From NCBI GenBank assembly GCA_020226215.1, contig CM035234.1, positions 73,673,135-73,737,134 on the forward strand: a stretch of 64,000 nt of DNA, written 5' to 3'. The stretch is from Sindora glabra (lineage: Eukaryota > Streptophyta > Magnoliopsida > Fabales > Fabaceae). Shown piece after piece: positions 1 to 10,610 of the stretch. The notes beneath the pieces are model-generated. The model was given only the letters and a program-made list of their open reading frames with translations. It had not been told where the DNA came from and searched no databases. Each line of letters begins with the position of its first letter. The stretch's first letter is position 1. Made by a program: the position numbers and the translations under genes.

Positions 1-1
1 G

Positions 2-13
2 ACTCTGATACCA
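2..13 (-). other. Primer-binding-site-like motif at window edge
   Basis: On the minus strand this reads TGGTATCAGAGT. That matches 11 of 12 bases of the initiator-tRNA-Met primer-binding site used by many plant Copia and Gypsy elements (TGGTATCAGAGC). It suggests that a minus-strand LTR element continues to the left of the window. An LTR would then begin near base 17 ('tgtcag'). This is one short motif, so chance is possible. Confidence 0.35.
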
Positions 14-462
14 CATTGTCAGTCTTCAGTAGTTCTTAAAAGCTTCAAGCCGTTCGAAGGCCAGAGAATGGTTTTATCACTCAACACATGCAATTCAAAA
101 AATTCTTGGACAAAGCATCCATGTGACTAGATCACCACCAGACAAGCCTTGATCCAAAAAGACACATTAATCCTTGATGAAGACTAACTGGGTTTCCATA
201 AGACATCTCAAGGTTAAAAAATTTGAATAGATTCCTTCTCTCCATTTCAACAGGTGCTGCCAGAAATGTTATTCAGAAGTATCAGAAACAACAAGAGCAA
301 GAACAATTTGTGACTCACCCATCCAGATGGTGGATGATGATTTCATGTTAGTCTAGATTGTTAACATCCCCCACGTTTTAGCTTTTCAATTGAATTGATA
401 AGCAATGAATCACCAACAGACTGAGATTAAAAAGATCCCCCAGAACCTTTTAATAACTCTTC
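14..462. other. 3' flank of the PPR gene, no further gene seen
   Basis: This stretch lies downstream of the PPR stop codon. It presumably contains that gene's 3' untranslated region on the minus strand. I see no coding potential in it. Part of it could be LTR sequence if the primer-binding-site motif at 2-13 is real. Confidence 0.3.
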
Positions 463-1965
463 TTATTTTGGGTTTAGCAAACCAGTCAATGTAGTCACTG
501 AATAAGTAAGTTCAGGTCCTGAATTAAGAAGCAATGCCTCCCAGGCCTTATGTCCTGGAGCAAAACGTTTTCTAAGCATTTTCTCCATCAATTGCATTGC
601 ATCAGTAACCAAGCCCTTCTGGCACATCTCAGATACAATATTGTCAAATGTTGATGGTTGAGGATACAAACAATTATCCATCATTTCCTCCAACAAAACA
701 CATGCGTCAGTAATCTGTGCTTTGCCAACCAGACCATCCAGCATGATCCTGTACGTATGCAAGTTGAGCTCAATACCCTTCAATTTCATCTCCTTCAAAA
801 CCCCCTTTGCCTTCCTTAATTGACCAGCCTTACACAATGCACCCACTAAAGTATTGTAAGTAACTACATTTGGTTTGCATCCTAATTCTTCCATAGAAGC
901 AACAATTTCAAGTGCTCTGTCCATTTCACCCTGCTTACACATACCATTTATATACACATTGTAAGTATAAATATCAGGAATGAGACCCAACACAAGTAAT
1001 TCATCGAAAAGTTCATCTGCCTTCACATAATCCCCCTCTGAAATAATCCCACTTAAAACCATAGTATAACAAACAATGTCAGGCTTAATTCCATCCTCTT
1101 TCATCTGAGTCAGAATACCCAAAGCATCTGCACCCCTCCCTTGCTTAACCAAGAACTTAATCATATTAGAATAATCCATGACACCTGGACAAAATCCAAG
1201 CTTTCTCATATCTTCCCAAACACCCAAAGCCTCCAAGTTAGTCAAATCCTTTTGCTCACACAATGATGATATTATCAAAGAACAAATCCCTGTATCCAGG
1301 ATGCACCCATCATCTATCATAAAACTTAGAATCCTAATGGCATAACTGACTCTATTAACTCTACATAAAGCCTTGATCAATACGTGAAAAGTGGATTCTT
1401 CAATTCGAATATTCATATGCTGGCTCTTTAACAAAACCTGAGGAACCATTTTAAGATATTCTCTTTTTCCACAAAGTACTGAGAGTAACAAATTCAATGA
1501 GCAAACAGTTGGAGTGCCCCTGAACTTTGGGATTCTATAGAAGACATCAACAGCTTCTTGAAATTTGTCCGCACGAGCATAACTTCTAATAAGATGTTCA
1601 AAAATGTACTCAGGTGTTTCAAATTTTTCCTTTTGTTCGAGGTGGTCAAGAATTGGAGGGATCTCCTGCAGCTTGGAATTCTGGGTTAAGGTTTTTATGA
1701 CAAAGAAGTAAGCATTTGGAGTTGGGTCACAGCTATAAGTTTTGAAGGAATCCACCAGAGTGAAAAGAAGAGATTTGGAATTACCAAGGTTGTCAGGTTG
1801 ATGTTCTTGTGAACAAGACATTGAAATTGTTGCTTGTTTGATGATTTGCATGGCTTGTTGTTCCCCAAAGTTATTGTGCCACACTGTCTTGTAAGGCGAG
1901 TGTGGCCATTTCCTAAATTTTCTGAGATATTTATTGGCATTCTTTGATAAAGGTTTTCGGACCAT
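463..1965 (-). CDS. P-class pentatricopeptide repeat protein, intronless
   Basis: The product is a complete 500-residue protein in one exon. Nine to ten 35-residue PPR motifs run from about residue 117 to 471. The clearest are at 262-295, 296-330, 331-366, 368-402 and 402-436, with typical motif starts such as VTYNTLVGALCKAGQL. No E, DYW or SMR domain follows the repeats, and the protein ends about 30 residues after the last one, so it is P-class. The first ~50 residues are rich in Lys and Arg (MVRKPLSKNANKYLRKFRKW) and nearly free of acidic residues, consistent with a mitochondrial or plastid presequence. From family knowledge such proteins bind single-stranded organellar RNA and stabilise, splice or help translate it. 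The RNA target cannot be read here. The N-terminal block resembles my memory of Arabidopsis At2g38420, which is unverified. An LTR retroelement ends about 0.35 kb upstream of the start codon. Confidence 0.95.
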   Translation of the reverse strand: MVRKPLSKNANKYLRKFRKWPHSPYKTVWHNNFGEQQAMQIIKQATISMSCSQEHQPDNLGNSKSLLFTLVDSFKTYSCDPTPNAYFFVIKTLTQNSKLQEIPPILDHLEQKEKFETPEYIFEHLIRSYARADKFQEAVDVFYRIPKFRGTPTVCSLNLLLSVLCGKREYLKMVPQVLLKSQHMNIRIEESTFHVLIKALCRVNRVSYAIRILSFMIDDGCILDTGICSLIISSLCEQKDLTNLEALGVWEDMRKLGFCPGVMDYSNMIKFLVKQGRGADALGILTQMKEDGIKPDIVCYTMVLSGIISEGDYVKADELFDELLVLGLIPDIYTYNVYINGMCKQGEMDRALEIVASMEELGCKPNVVTYNTLVGALCKAGQLRKAKGVLKEMKLKGIELNLHTYRIMLDGLVGKAQITDACVLLEEMMDNCLYPQPSTFDNIVSEMCQKGLVTDAMQLMEKMLRKRFAPGHKAWEALLLNSGPELTYSVTTLTGLLNPK

Positions 1966-2434
1966 TTTTGTGAGAAAAGGAAAAAATCAGGCATAAACAG
2001 AGTTTGACAGTTGTTGGAGTACTTGATGAAGAAAAAGATAGATTCCTCCATGTACTGAATCTACCAATGAATATATTGAAGCTATAGTTTGGGAGAGGAT
2101 GACATTCATTGTATTCAAAGTGGGTATGAATAGATATCTTCCAGAAATTTGATTCTTCCTACAAAGCAGGAGATCGCATCTCAAGAAATGAGAGATTGCT
2201 ACAGCTTAAGCACAACCGAGGAAATAACTGCAGTAAGAATGTAAACATATGAATCAGCCATCATTTTAATTCTTCAAATCAACTTTAAAAGAAAATTAAT
2301 GCAACTCACAGTCATAGATGTTCACAAGCTATTTGTGAAGTTTGATATTTTATCAAGTTTTCTTTATTGTTATGTATTATTGCACTTGCGAGTTCAAGTT
2401 TATGTACTAAGTTTAACCTTTGTAAGCTTCAACT

Positions 2435-2444
2435 TGAAGGGGAG
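2435..2444 (+). other. Polypurine tract before the left LTR
   Basis: The string TGAAGGGGAG directly precedes the TG of the left LTR. A purine run in this place normally primes plus-strand synthesis next to a 3' LTR. Its presence at the left LTR supports the tandem or recombined structure. The equivalent stretch before the right LTR is weaker (CTTGTGGAG). Confidence 0.5.
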
Positions 2445-2773
2445 TGGTAGAATTATGTTATATTAGGAAATAGGAAATAGGAAATTATCATAAATTGAGA
2501 ATTATTTTATGTTAAGAAATATTTTTTATTATTATTGATTTTAGATTTTAGATTTTAGATTATGTTATAGGTTTAATTGTCTTGCACCTAAAGTTAAAAG
2601 TATTAAGAGTCTTGATGCTCATTAGGAGTTCTATATAAATAAAGCATTAGGGTTATATCATAAGTAACAATTCAGTCTCTCGTTCATTCAATATTATATA
2701 TCAGTTTTCTCTCAACTTTTTCTAGTCTCTCTCTATTCTTTCTCCCTCTAAACCCTAACCATGTTTCTCAACA
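2445..2773 (+). repeat. Left LTR of the LARD-like element
   Basis: It starts TGGTAGAATTATG and ends TTTCTCAACA, giving TG...CA termini. It aligns along its whole length with 6025-6322, including shared stretches near 2670-2770 (CTCTCAACTTT, CTTTCTCCCTCTAAACCCTAA). It contains three tandem copies of the heptamer 'ttttaga' near 2540, which make it about 30 bp longer than the right copy. Confidence 0.72.
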
Positions 2774-2785
2774 TGGAATCAAAAT
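2774..2785 (+). other. Degenerate tRNA-Met primer-binding site
   Basis: TGGAATCAAAAT follows the left LTR with no gap and matches about 9 of 12 positions of TGGTATCAGAGC. Direct adjacency to the CA end of the LTR is what makes it credible. Confidence 0.5.
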
Positions 2786-4998
2786 AGTATCATCAATCAT
2801 GAAGCCTCTGGCTTATAACACTACCAACAACTTCAAACAGGTTAAACTACTGACCATGTAAAATTTAGTTTTTTTTTTTTTAAGGAAAAAAAATATTAGA
2901 AGGAAAAAAAAGGAACTTGGAATATAAAACAAAAACAAGAAAAGAAAAATATAGTTGACAGTTGTTGTTTCCTTAGGTTTATTTATTATTTTAGTTACTA
3001 TTCTGAGTTTGTTTTGGTGAATTTAAAAGAACAAAAAAAGAAAAGGAAAAATATTGTGAGAGAAGAGTAGCAGTTTGGTTCTGTTTGAAGGGTTTCAAGT
3101 GACCAAAAATCAGATTCATGATGATTGGAGGACAGCGAACCTCCCTTAGCAGCCCATGCATCGCACACGCAGGTCCCCAAGAGGCACATGAAGCAAAGCA
3201 GGTGGTGCATGGTGGTGTTTCCAGCAGAAAGACTTTTTGCTGGAGCATCTCCAGCAAGTTCTAATGTTGTTGTTTTTGAGATTTGATACCTCTAGCTATG
3301 GTTTTTCAATTTTAGACAATTTTCTGGGCCTTTTTTTAATGAATTCTTCCTGTGAGGTTCCTATCATGGCTGATTGATTGCTGTTTTTGGTGCTATCATG
3401 CTATTTTGACCAATTCTGCACCTAAATTGTGTATTCTGGAGTGATTGGACTTGGGGTATTCGATTTTGGTCTCATGGTGGTTTGGGTTTTTGGATTCTCT
3501 ATAAGGGTGTTGCTGAATTTGATATTTTTGAAGCAAGATTTCATGCAATCTTGTTGGTTAGTAATAAATTTGTTTGAATTTGGTTGATTCGTTGTTATTG
3601 GGACCAGTTTGGTGATTTCAACATTGTTGGAGATCTGGGCTTGTGATTTTTGCTGTCTGTTAGTTATAGCACCGTTTTCATGGTGTTTGATTGTTTTATT
3701 TTGGCTTTGCGGCTGTTTGGCACAATTTGGTGTGTGCGCACGCATTTTTTTTTTTTTTCTTTTTTGGGGTAAGTGGAGGAGGTTGGCAGTGGATTTGACC
3801 GGAAGCTTGGGCAAAGGATCAGGTTCACCCCCCCAAAAAAAAAATTAAAATTTCAGAACTCTTTTGGCACTGGCTTGCAAATTTAGATTCATTCCTGAGT
3901 TCCTTGGAGTTGGATGGTGCTGCTTTGATTTTTCTATTGGCTGTTTGGCAACAATGATACTCAGCTTGAGGCATTCAAAGCACGGTTTGAGTGATTGGCT
4001 GTGAATTTGTTTCATTTTAGATGAGTATTTGTTCCAATCTAATTCATTTGATACTTGTTGGACTTGATTTTATCCTATGCTGGTATGGGTTGGCTGAAAC
4101 TACTGTTTAAGGAAGCATTTTGATATTATCATATGATGTCTAGACTGGTTTTGGTGAATTCCAACATTGTTGAAGGTAGTTTTGGTTTTTTTCTGCACAT
4201 TTTGGCAGATTTGGTACTGTTAGTATCTGGGTTTTGGTGTGTTTTTGTGGTATTCGGCTCTTGTGGTTTGAGTATGCCATGGTTGTTTGGCATGGAGAGA
4301 GGAATTTTGTTGATTTTGATGTTGGTTCATAATTTTGTTGCTGCTTTGTGGAGCTTGAGTTCAGATTTGGTTAGATTTTGGCTTGAAATCGGTGATGTTT
4401 CAAGCAGTTTTGTGTGGTACCATTGGATTTCATTTTTGAGCAGATGGACATGTGATTTGATGAGTTACTACATGGAGTACATTTTTGGCATCGTTCTGAC
4501 AGCAACGGTTTCAATGATGAAAAGGTAATAGGTGTAGCTATGGTTATTGCAATTTTGTTGTGAGAAAAATTGTGTTTTTTGGTGCTAGGCATGTTTGGCC
4601 TTAGTGGTTCAAACCACTGGTTTTGGTGTCTTTATGTGATTGGGATACTATTTGGTGACTTATGTTTGCAAAGTCTGATTTGGGGAGGCTATTCTCTATT
4701 TAAAGTGGTTTACACTATTGGTTTTGCTATTGATCCATGCCTATTTCATGCCCCTCAACTGTTGTGCAAGGTGTTAGTGTTTTTGGGTAGGAAGTTAAAA
4801 AGACTTCTAAATGCTATGTCCAATCATAGATTGATGTTTTTGGCTAGGAAGTCAAGGGATTAGCTCATGGCAAGCTAGCAAGAGACTTCTAGAAGCTGCT
4901 GGTATTGCTACCAAGGTTTTGGGGTTTATTAATGTTTTCATTCAAGGGGAGTGTTCACAAAATGTTCGTGAAGTTTCACATTTATCAAGTTTTTTCTA

Positions 4999-5942
4999 TG
5001 ATGCTTGGACTCGAATATGGGTGTTCAACTCAAATAAGAATCCAAGAGTCTGATATGAAAAATTTTTAATTTGAAAATACGGGGACACAATTAATAAGTG
5101 TCTAAATTTAGGATATGGACATGGAGACATGAATGAAGAAAAAAGTAGAATCATTAGATATATATGTATTTGATAAGCTATACATATGTTTAATTTTACT
5201 TATCTATTAATTTTATTTTTTTATTTGGATATATAATATATAATATTATATAATAGTGATAACAATTCCTATATACCAGAATATATTTTATAGTTAGAAA
5301 GTTAATTAGTAGTTATCGGAAAGATAAGCCTTGATAGCAGAGATTGGTTAGTAGATAACCGAGTTACTAATTAATGGATTTTAATAGCATTAAAGTTTTA
5401 ATAATATTTATTTTGACTTTTAATAAATAATCATATGTAATAGATAGTTATTGGGAAGATAAGTCTTGATGGGAGAGATTAGAGGTGTTTAGTAGATAAC
5501 CGAGACACTAATAAGAAGAATTTTAATAGCATTAAAGTTATAATAAATATTCATTCTGATTTTTATTTTAAAAAAAAAAAAACTCTTTCTTTTCCTTCTT
5601 CTTCATCATTACCCCTTTCTCCTCTCTCCCCCCCCCCATTGCTGACATTTCTATTCTCTGCCATTGGCTTTTCAACTCCAATCCTGACTTCCATTGCATG
5701 AAACAGAGTAATGGAGATATTCACTGTAAAATGTCAAAATTAGAATTTGGATTTGCATACCAACGTTCCAGGAGGAAATTGTATCCCATTTTGGGATGAA
5801 CGTCCCAAAACACCAAACGTTGATGGTTTTATAGTAGTGTCCAAAATTTTCTCCCCAAGTCGGACTCATATCCTGTGTCCATAACAATGTCGTGTCGTGT
5901 TGACACAGGTACGGCAAGGAAGGATGCCAAGTCCGTGCATCA
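4999..5942. mobile_element. Nested ~0.94-kb insertion with inverted-repeat-like ends
   Basis: Comparison with the homologous segment at 2315-2444 shows that this block interrupts the retroelement. It starts TGATGCTTGGACTCG, and its end read on the opposite strand is TGATGCACGGACTTGG, so the termini are short imperfect inverted repeats. A clean target-site duplication is not visible, because the flanks are T-rich on both sides. Inside are a tandem duplication (5310-5565), an A-run near 5570 and a C-run near 5628. No open frame looks coding and the superfamily is unclear. Confidence 0.42.
5310..5565. repeat. Two-unit tandem duplication inside the nested insertion
   Basis: Unit 1 (5310-5422) and unit 2 (5445-5565) share long stretches such as TTTAGTAGATAACCGAG and TTTTAATAGCATTAAAGTT. 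The units are diverged, so the duplication is old. Confidence 0.72.
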
Positions 5943-6024
5943 GAGAGTTTTTTTTATTGTTATTGCTTTTGGGAGTTTAAATTTATGTAAAAAGCTTAAA
6001 CTTTCTAAGATTCAACTTGTGGAG

Positions 6025-6322
6025 TGTTAGAATTATGTTATATAAGGAAATTATCTTAGATCAAGAATTATGTTATATTAGAAAATATCTTAAATTTATT
6101 ATTATTGATTTTAGATTATGTTAAGTGTTTACTTTTCTTGTGCTCAAAATTAAGAGTATTGAAGTTTATTAGGAGCTCTAATAATAAATATACCATTAGG
6201 GTTATATCTTAAGTAATAATTCAGTCTCTTATTAATTCAATAATATATATAAGTTTTCTCTCAACTTTCTCTAGTCTTACTCTACTCTTTCTCCCTCTAA
6301 ACCCTAATCATGTTTCTCAACA
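6025..6322 (+). repeat. Right LTR of the LARD-like element
   Basis: It runs from TGTTAGAATTATG to TTTCTCAACA and aligns with 2445-2773. The following bases (ACAGACATG) look like ordinary flank and show no primer-binding site, so this is a true 3' end. Confidence 0.72.
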
Positions 6323-6814
6323 ACAGACATGAAATGTAACTGATAACATTTATAGCAGAAATATGCTGAAGTTTTCACAATACCCTCAAAAGAAAATTAA
6401 AAGATAAATGACATTACATTGTTAGTGGGTTAAAAGAACGACCGCAATCAACTTTAGCATCATCCAAACTCAAATTACAGCCTCCAAGCAAGTTGATTTC
6501 ATCGTCTTGAGCATATGATTATGGATGCCCAAAAAATCCCCCATATGTCAAATCTGAGAAGAGAACAGAACACGGTTATGTCTTTGAAAGAATAATTAAT
6601 AACTCATAATCATAGAAAAATTTTTAAGAAGCATCCTGAAAGGACAAAGCAGTGATAAGCTTAATGTATCTAGCATAACCATGTTTCTGGATGCAAATCT
6701 ATTACAGCTAATAAAATTTAAGATCGCTAAAAATTCCTTTGACATCAGATCAACAAATTTAAGGAATAAGAAAAGCACAAAAAACTTGTTAATAACAGAC
6801 ACCATTTTCATCTG

Positions 6815-9221
6815 TTAGTCTGATCGTGAATGTCCAAAGTTGATAGTAGAGTGTGACCCTTGTTTTCCACTTGCAATTTTTGTCACTGACAAAATAAATG
6901 GAAGTTAATCCATATAAGGAAAAACCATTCAGCTTCTGATGCTATACAAATTGATATGAGGTAGAACCAAAAGCACAGTTAAGGTATCAAGACCCTACTG
7001 GCCTGTGTGTAACGAACAGACAAGGAACAGAGAATATAAGGGGGAGAGAAATGCATAAAATGGCATACCAGAATGGGGAGTTTGCAAAATTTGATGGGAA
7101 GCTGAAGGCGGCTTTTTTGCTTCAGTGAAGAACCACCTTGGCAATTCCTAAGGAAGAAATAGGAGGCCATGGATTCTCTGAAGTAATCTCAATGCAACTC
7201 TCATAAGACGCATTTTCCAGAAGATGGGAATTGGTGGACACTCTGTGTAACAGGGAATTGGTGGAACATGAGGCATAAAGGAGGCAATTTGGCTTCACCT
7301 CCATGGAGTTGCAGCCCAGATAGATTATTAAGTTTGGTTGAAATTCAAAGTCCATGTGACCAAAAAGGATAGCCAAACCTCATAAAAGCCAGCCTTTCAT
7401 ATGTGTTTGGTATTGTGATAAGTATGGATGTAAATCAATATCATGACAGACATTGACTCTTGCATCTCGGCTATCAGATGCCTTATTCTATAGTTTGTAA
7501 AGGGTATTTACAAAATCTACAAATTTGATGAGGAAAACTATTATGACACAGCTAATATGCAGACAAGTTAAAATGGATGCAAATCTACCAAACCATCACC
7601 ATGCATACCTTCAAAAGACAGTCTGCAAACCATTTGTAGAATTTATTTACCCAGTTTTGCCATTAAAACAAACACAAGGCCTTAGGTGGCAACAAAGTCA
7701 ATTTGTAGCTTCATAAATTGCTTCTAACTCATATCAAGCAGAATGGGATAAGATATAAATGCCAGACATGAATAGTTATGCATTAGATAGAGCCAATGAA
7801 GTGCAACTACATTCCCTGTTACGAAGACAAACCTATTAAGAACTGAGGTTCTTTTCTCAGTAACTCACCCTTTATTCAAAGTGAGCAAATCTTTCAATAA
7901 CAACACTTTTAACACTTTCTGTTCAACATGTTCATAGATTCACAAAACCCAAAATTAATAATAAACAGCCCATCTCCATCTCAATATCCTGAAGGATTTG
8001 TTTCATTGCTGAAGCAAATTTTCCACAGGAATGTATTCATAGATGAAGAAAAATGATATTCAGTATCAGTAACACAAGAAAAAACTATTAGAGTGCCAAA
8101 AGAAATTAAGCATATAATTGAACAATAAGACCAAATTCAAGGAGTGCTGTGTTGATTAAAGGAACTGCTGGTAAATCGTGTGCCCCTTGCTTTCAGAGAT
8201 TTCAACAGCCATCGATTGTTTTCAAAAGTCTGAAATTTTTTCGCACACAATTTAAGTTCAGGAGATAGTTTGCAATTATCCAAGACAAAAAACATTAGTA
8301 TTGTCAGCTAAATGTCGGGTAAGCAGTGCAGCAATCGCAGCTAGATATATTTATTCTACATATAAATTAAACTTTCAACTATACACTCATCATAATATGA
8401 TTTGAATTGATTTTATGTATGTACTAGTATAAAACTTGATGCCTACAATTTGGTAATCCTGTTTGAGGGACGCTCTTTAATAATACAAACAATTATTGTC
8501 ACCTAATAATAAAACAACTTAATAATCAACTTCATGCAGAATAACCAAACTAATTGTTACCTATAAGTTATTTCTGTCTTAAAAAAAGAACAACACTCTC
8601 ATATCGAAGTCTTACCAGTCAACAGACGTCCAACTGGCCCTATTACACTGCCTTCCTTAACAACATTTCATACAAACCTGTGATTCCATTTTATAATTCT
8701 AGCATTTTAGGCCCAATTAATCAATGAATTTATGACAGATCATTAATCTTTATCATATTCATAAACAAAAGAGTCTATATGAGCTTTAATTTTCTCGACA
8801 GAGACATACAGAAGACTGAACTCAAAATTTTAGAGTAAATATAGTCTTTTCTAGGAATTAAGATTGAAGGAATGGAAAAAATTTTCGGGCATACCTGCTG
8901 AAGATGCTGCGAGCTTGCGAGAGACATAGAGGGAGGGAAAGCATCGTCGGCGGCGGATAGGAGACAACCACACAGGGCAAGCTTTGTTGATGGTGGCGAC
9001 GGACAGACTATGGCTCCAGCTTGACGGTCTAGTCTTGGATAGCGATGGTGGACAGCAGCTGAAATGGAGAGGAAAGGCGTGCCCACTGGAATCCAGTGCT
9101 GGTGCGGCTGCCGTGAAAGTAGAGCCCGGGAGTTGGGACGATAGAGTCTGAAATGGGTACAATTGGGAATGCCGATCGAGCCCATATACAGATAGTGGAA
9201 TCTTCGCACTCCCGAGAACAT
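6815..9221 (-). CDS. Tentative small spliced gene, function unknown
   Basis: I do not recognise this gene. Three minus-strand blocks fit together by splice rules. Block 1 (9221-8895) is GC-rich and ends at a donor CAGCAG|GTATGC. Block 2 (7147-7069) follows a strong acceptor TTCTTCCTTAG|GAATTG and ends TTCTG|GTATGC. Block 3 (6885 to a TAA at 6817-6815) follows ATTTTGTCAG. Joined without a frame break they give about 158 residues. The last two blocks read ELPRWFFTEAKK... and ...GSHSTINFGHSRSD. An alternative frame starting at 8944 (MLSLPLCLSQARSIFS) also runs through block 2 but stops at the start of block 3. Which start is used, and whether block 1 is leader or coding, is unclear. A further acceptor near 8235 and an open stretch at about 6416-6508 could be alternative exons. 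It may instead be a non-coding or decayed transcript. Confidence 0.35.
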
Positions 9222-9295
9222 CTAAAGGAAATGAAATTTTTACGTTTGACTCAATTTTAAAAACTATTTTTAGAGATATTTTTAATTTAATATTT

Positions 9296-9830
9296 TTTCA
9301 AAATATTATTCTCATACAGTAGGTAGGTATCTTGCATATATTTAATTTATATAAAAAAATTATTTTACTTATTCTATTATTTGTCGCGATCAATTATTAT
9401 TAATGATCACTGTTTATCATCATCCTTTATTTTTTGTTATTATTTATTTTCAATAATCATTGTCAATCATCATCTATTGTCGATAATTATTATCTATCAC
9501 TATCTATTATCAATGACTACTACTAACCTAACTATTACTTGCCACCACCACCACCAACTTTCGATAATTGTCATTTATCACTATTTATTATTAATTATCA
9601 CCGTTATTGATGACATTGCTTATTGTTGATGACCATAGTTATCCATCATTCATTACTAATAACTATCATAGATTACCATCTATTGTTAATAATCATTATT
9701 AATTATTATTCATTATTAATGATCATCATCAATCACTGTCTACCATTAGCGACTATCACTAGCCACTATCACTTATAACCGATTATTATCATTGACCATT
9801 ATTCACTATCAGTAGCTTAATTTTTAATAA
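9296..9830. repeat. Degenerate ATC/ATT-rich minisatellite with flanking direct repeats
   Basis: About 460 bp (9365-9830) consist of loosely repeated words of the type TTAATGATCATCATCAATC with a rough period near 30 bp. Short A/T-rich direct repeats, each ending ATTCTCAT, lie on both sides (about 9296-9316 and 9929-9950). A related but shorter mix occurs at about 22150-22280. Open frames through the repeat are low-complexity artefacts. Confidence 0.5.
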
Positions 9831-9956
9831 GGACTTTTTTTGTAACCAAACTATATTTTTAAAAATATTTGAAATAATTAAAATATAATATTATAATATT
9901 CTTAAAAATATTTCTAATTAAACTAAATTTGAAAATATTATATTCTCATGAATCAA

Positions 9957-10275
9957 GCATGTATATGAATATATTTTTATTTTTATATTTTCAAAAATTA
10001 TTCCTAAAAATTATTTTTGAAATGAAAGAAAATAAAGAATAGATGATGACTAGTGTTGTGAATAAAGAAATATTTCATTTAATTACAAAATTGATATTAA
10101 AAACAAGAAAATATTTTTTAAAAAATTTGAAAGTTATTTTTATTTTCTAATTTTAAATTATACATTTAAAGTTATAATTTTAAAAAAAAATTGAAAACAA
10201 GTTACCAAATAAGTTATTTTATTTTTTAACAAAAAATAAAAACTACTTTTAAAAATAATAAACAAATAGACTTTA
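9957..10275 (-). mobile_element. MITE family A, copy 1
   Basis: It aligns in inverted orientation with 29745-30106. Shared stretches include GAAATATTTCATTTAATTA and AAGTTACCAAATAAG-type words. Both copies have ends of the form TTTGTTTATTATTTTTAAAA. It is non-coding and very AT-rich. Confidence 0.58.
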
Positions 10276-10346
10276 TTCTTAAGAATCATATTCTTGAGAA
10301 TATCGACATTTCTAGGACTGTTTGATTTTGCGATCCAAATGCTACC

Positions 10347-10610
10347 AAAATTCTATTTTGGTTCTTGTAATATTTTATTTATATCAATTTCATTCTTATT
10401 AAAAGTTTGTATCAATTTAATTTATATAAGATTAATTATACATAAAATTTTAATCCTTTTATATAGCAATTCAACTCTTCTATCTCATGCATAAAAGGAT
10501 TAAAATTTAATATAAAGTTAACCTTAAAAGAACTAAATTAATACACGTTTTAAGTGAGAGATGAAATTGACACAAATTAAATCTTATAGTAACTAAAGTA
10601 GAGTTTTAAT
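10347..10610. mobile_element. Foldback element
   Basis: The left arm (from AAAATTCTATTTTGGTTC) pairs with the right arm (to GTAACTAAAGTAGAGTTTT) over roughly 100 bp at an estimated 70-75% identity. The centre holds a perfect inner palindrome, AAATTTTAATCCTTTTAT against its complement near 10490-10510. The structure is typical of a MITE. Target duplications were not identified. Confidence 0.6.

Larger units (their letters stand above)
2300..6322 (+). mobile_element. Non-coding LTR retroelement (LARD-like), tandem LTR arrangement
   Basis: Two similar LTRs (2445-2773 and 6025-6322) flank about 3.25 kb with no gag or pol reading frame, as in large non-autonomous derivatives. A PBS-like site follows the first LTR directly. 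The sequence upstream of each LTR is also homologous: 2315-2444 resembles 4945-4998 joined to 5943-6024. The left LTR therefore also looks like the 3' end of a further, truncated copy. The interior from about 3260 to 4900 is conspicuously rich in T and G on the plus strand. Short open frames there (such as 4133-4528 and 4570-4863) resemble no known retroelement protein. Alternatively, two copies of one family recombined here. Confidence 0.62.

Noticed and set aside
1987..2184. 65-residue minus-strand frame upstream of the PPR start
   Set aside because: It is not in phase with the PPR frame and has no splice sites that would join it. It is more likely leader or intergenic sequence.
3422..3848. 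Overlapping open frames on both strands
   Set aside because: Both arise from the same skewed retroelement interior and contain homopolymer-encoded residue runs.
4133..4863. Two hydrophobic open frames (131 and 97 residues)
   Set aside because: They lie in the T/G-rich non-coding interior of the LTR element. The hydrophobic residues follow from TTT/TTG/GTT-rich composition.
9381..9629. 82-residue frame rich in Ile, His, Tyr and Ser
   Set aside because: It is a low-complexity translation of the ATC/ATT minisatellite.
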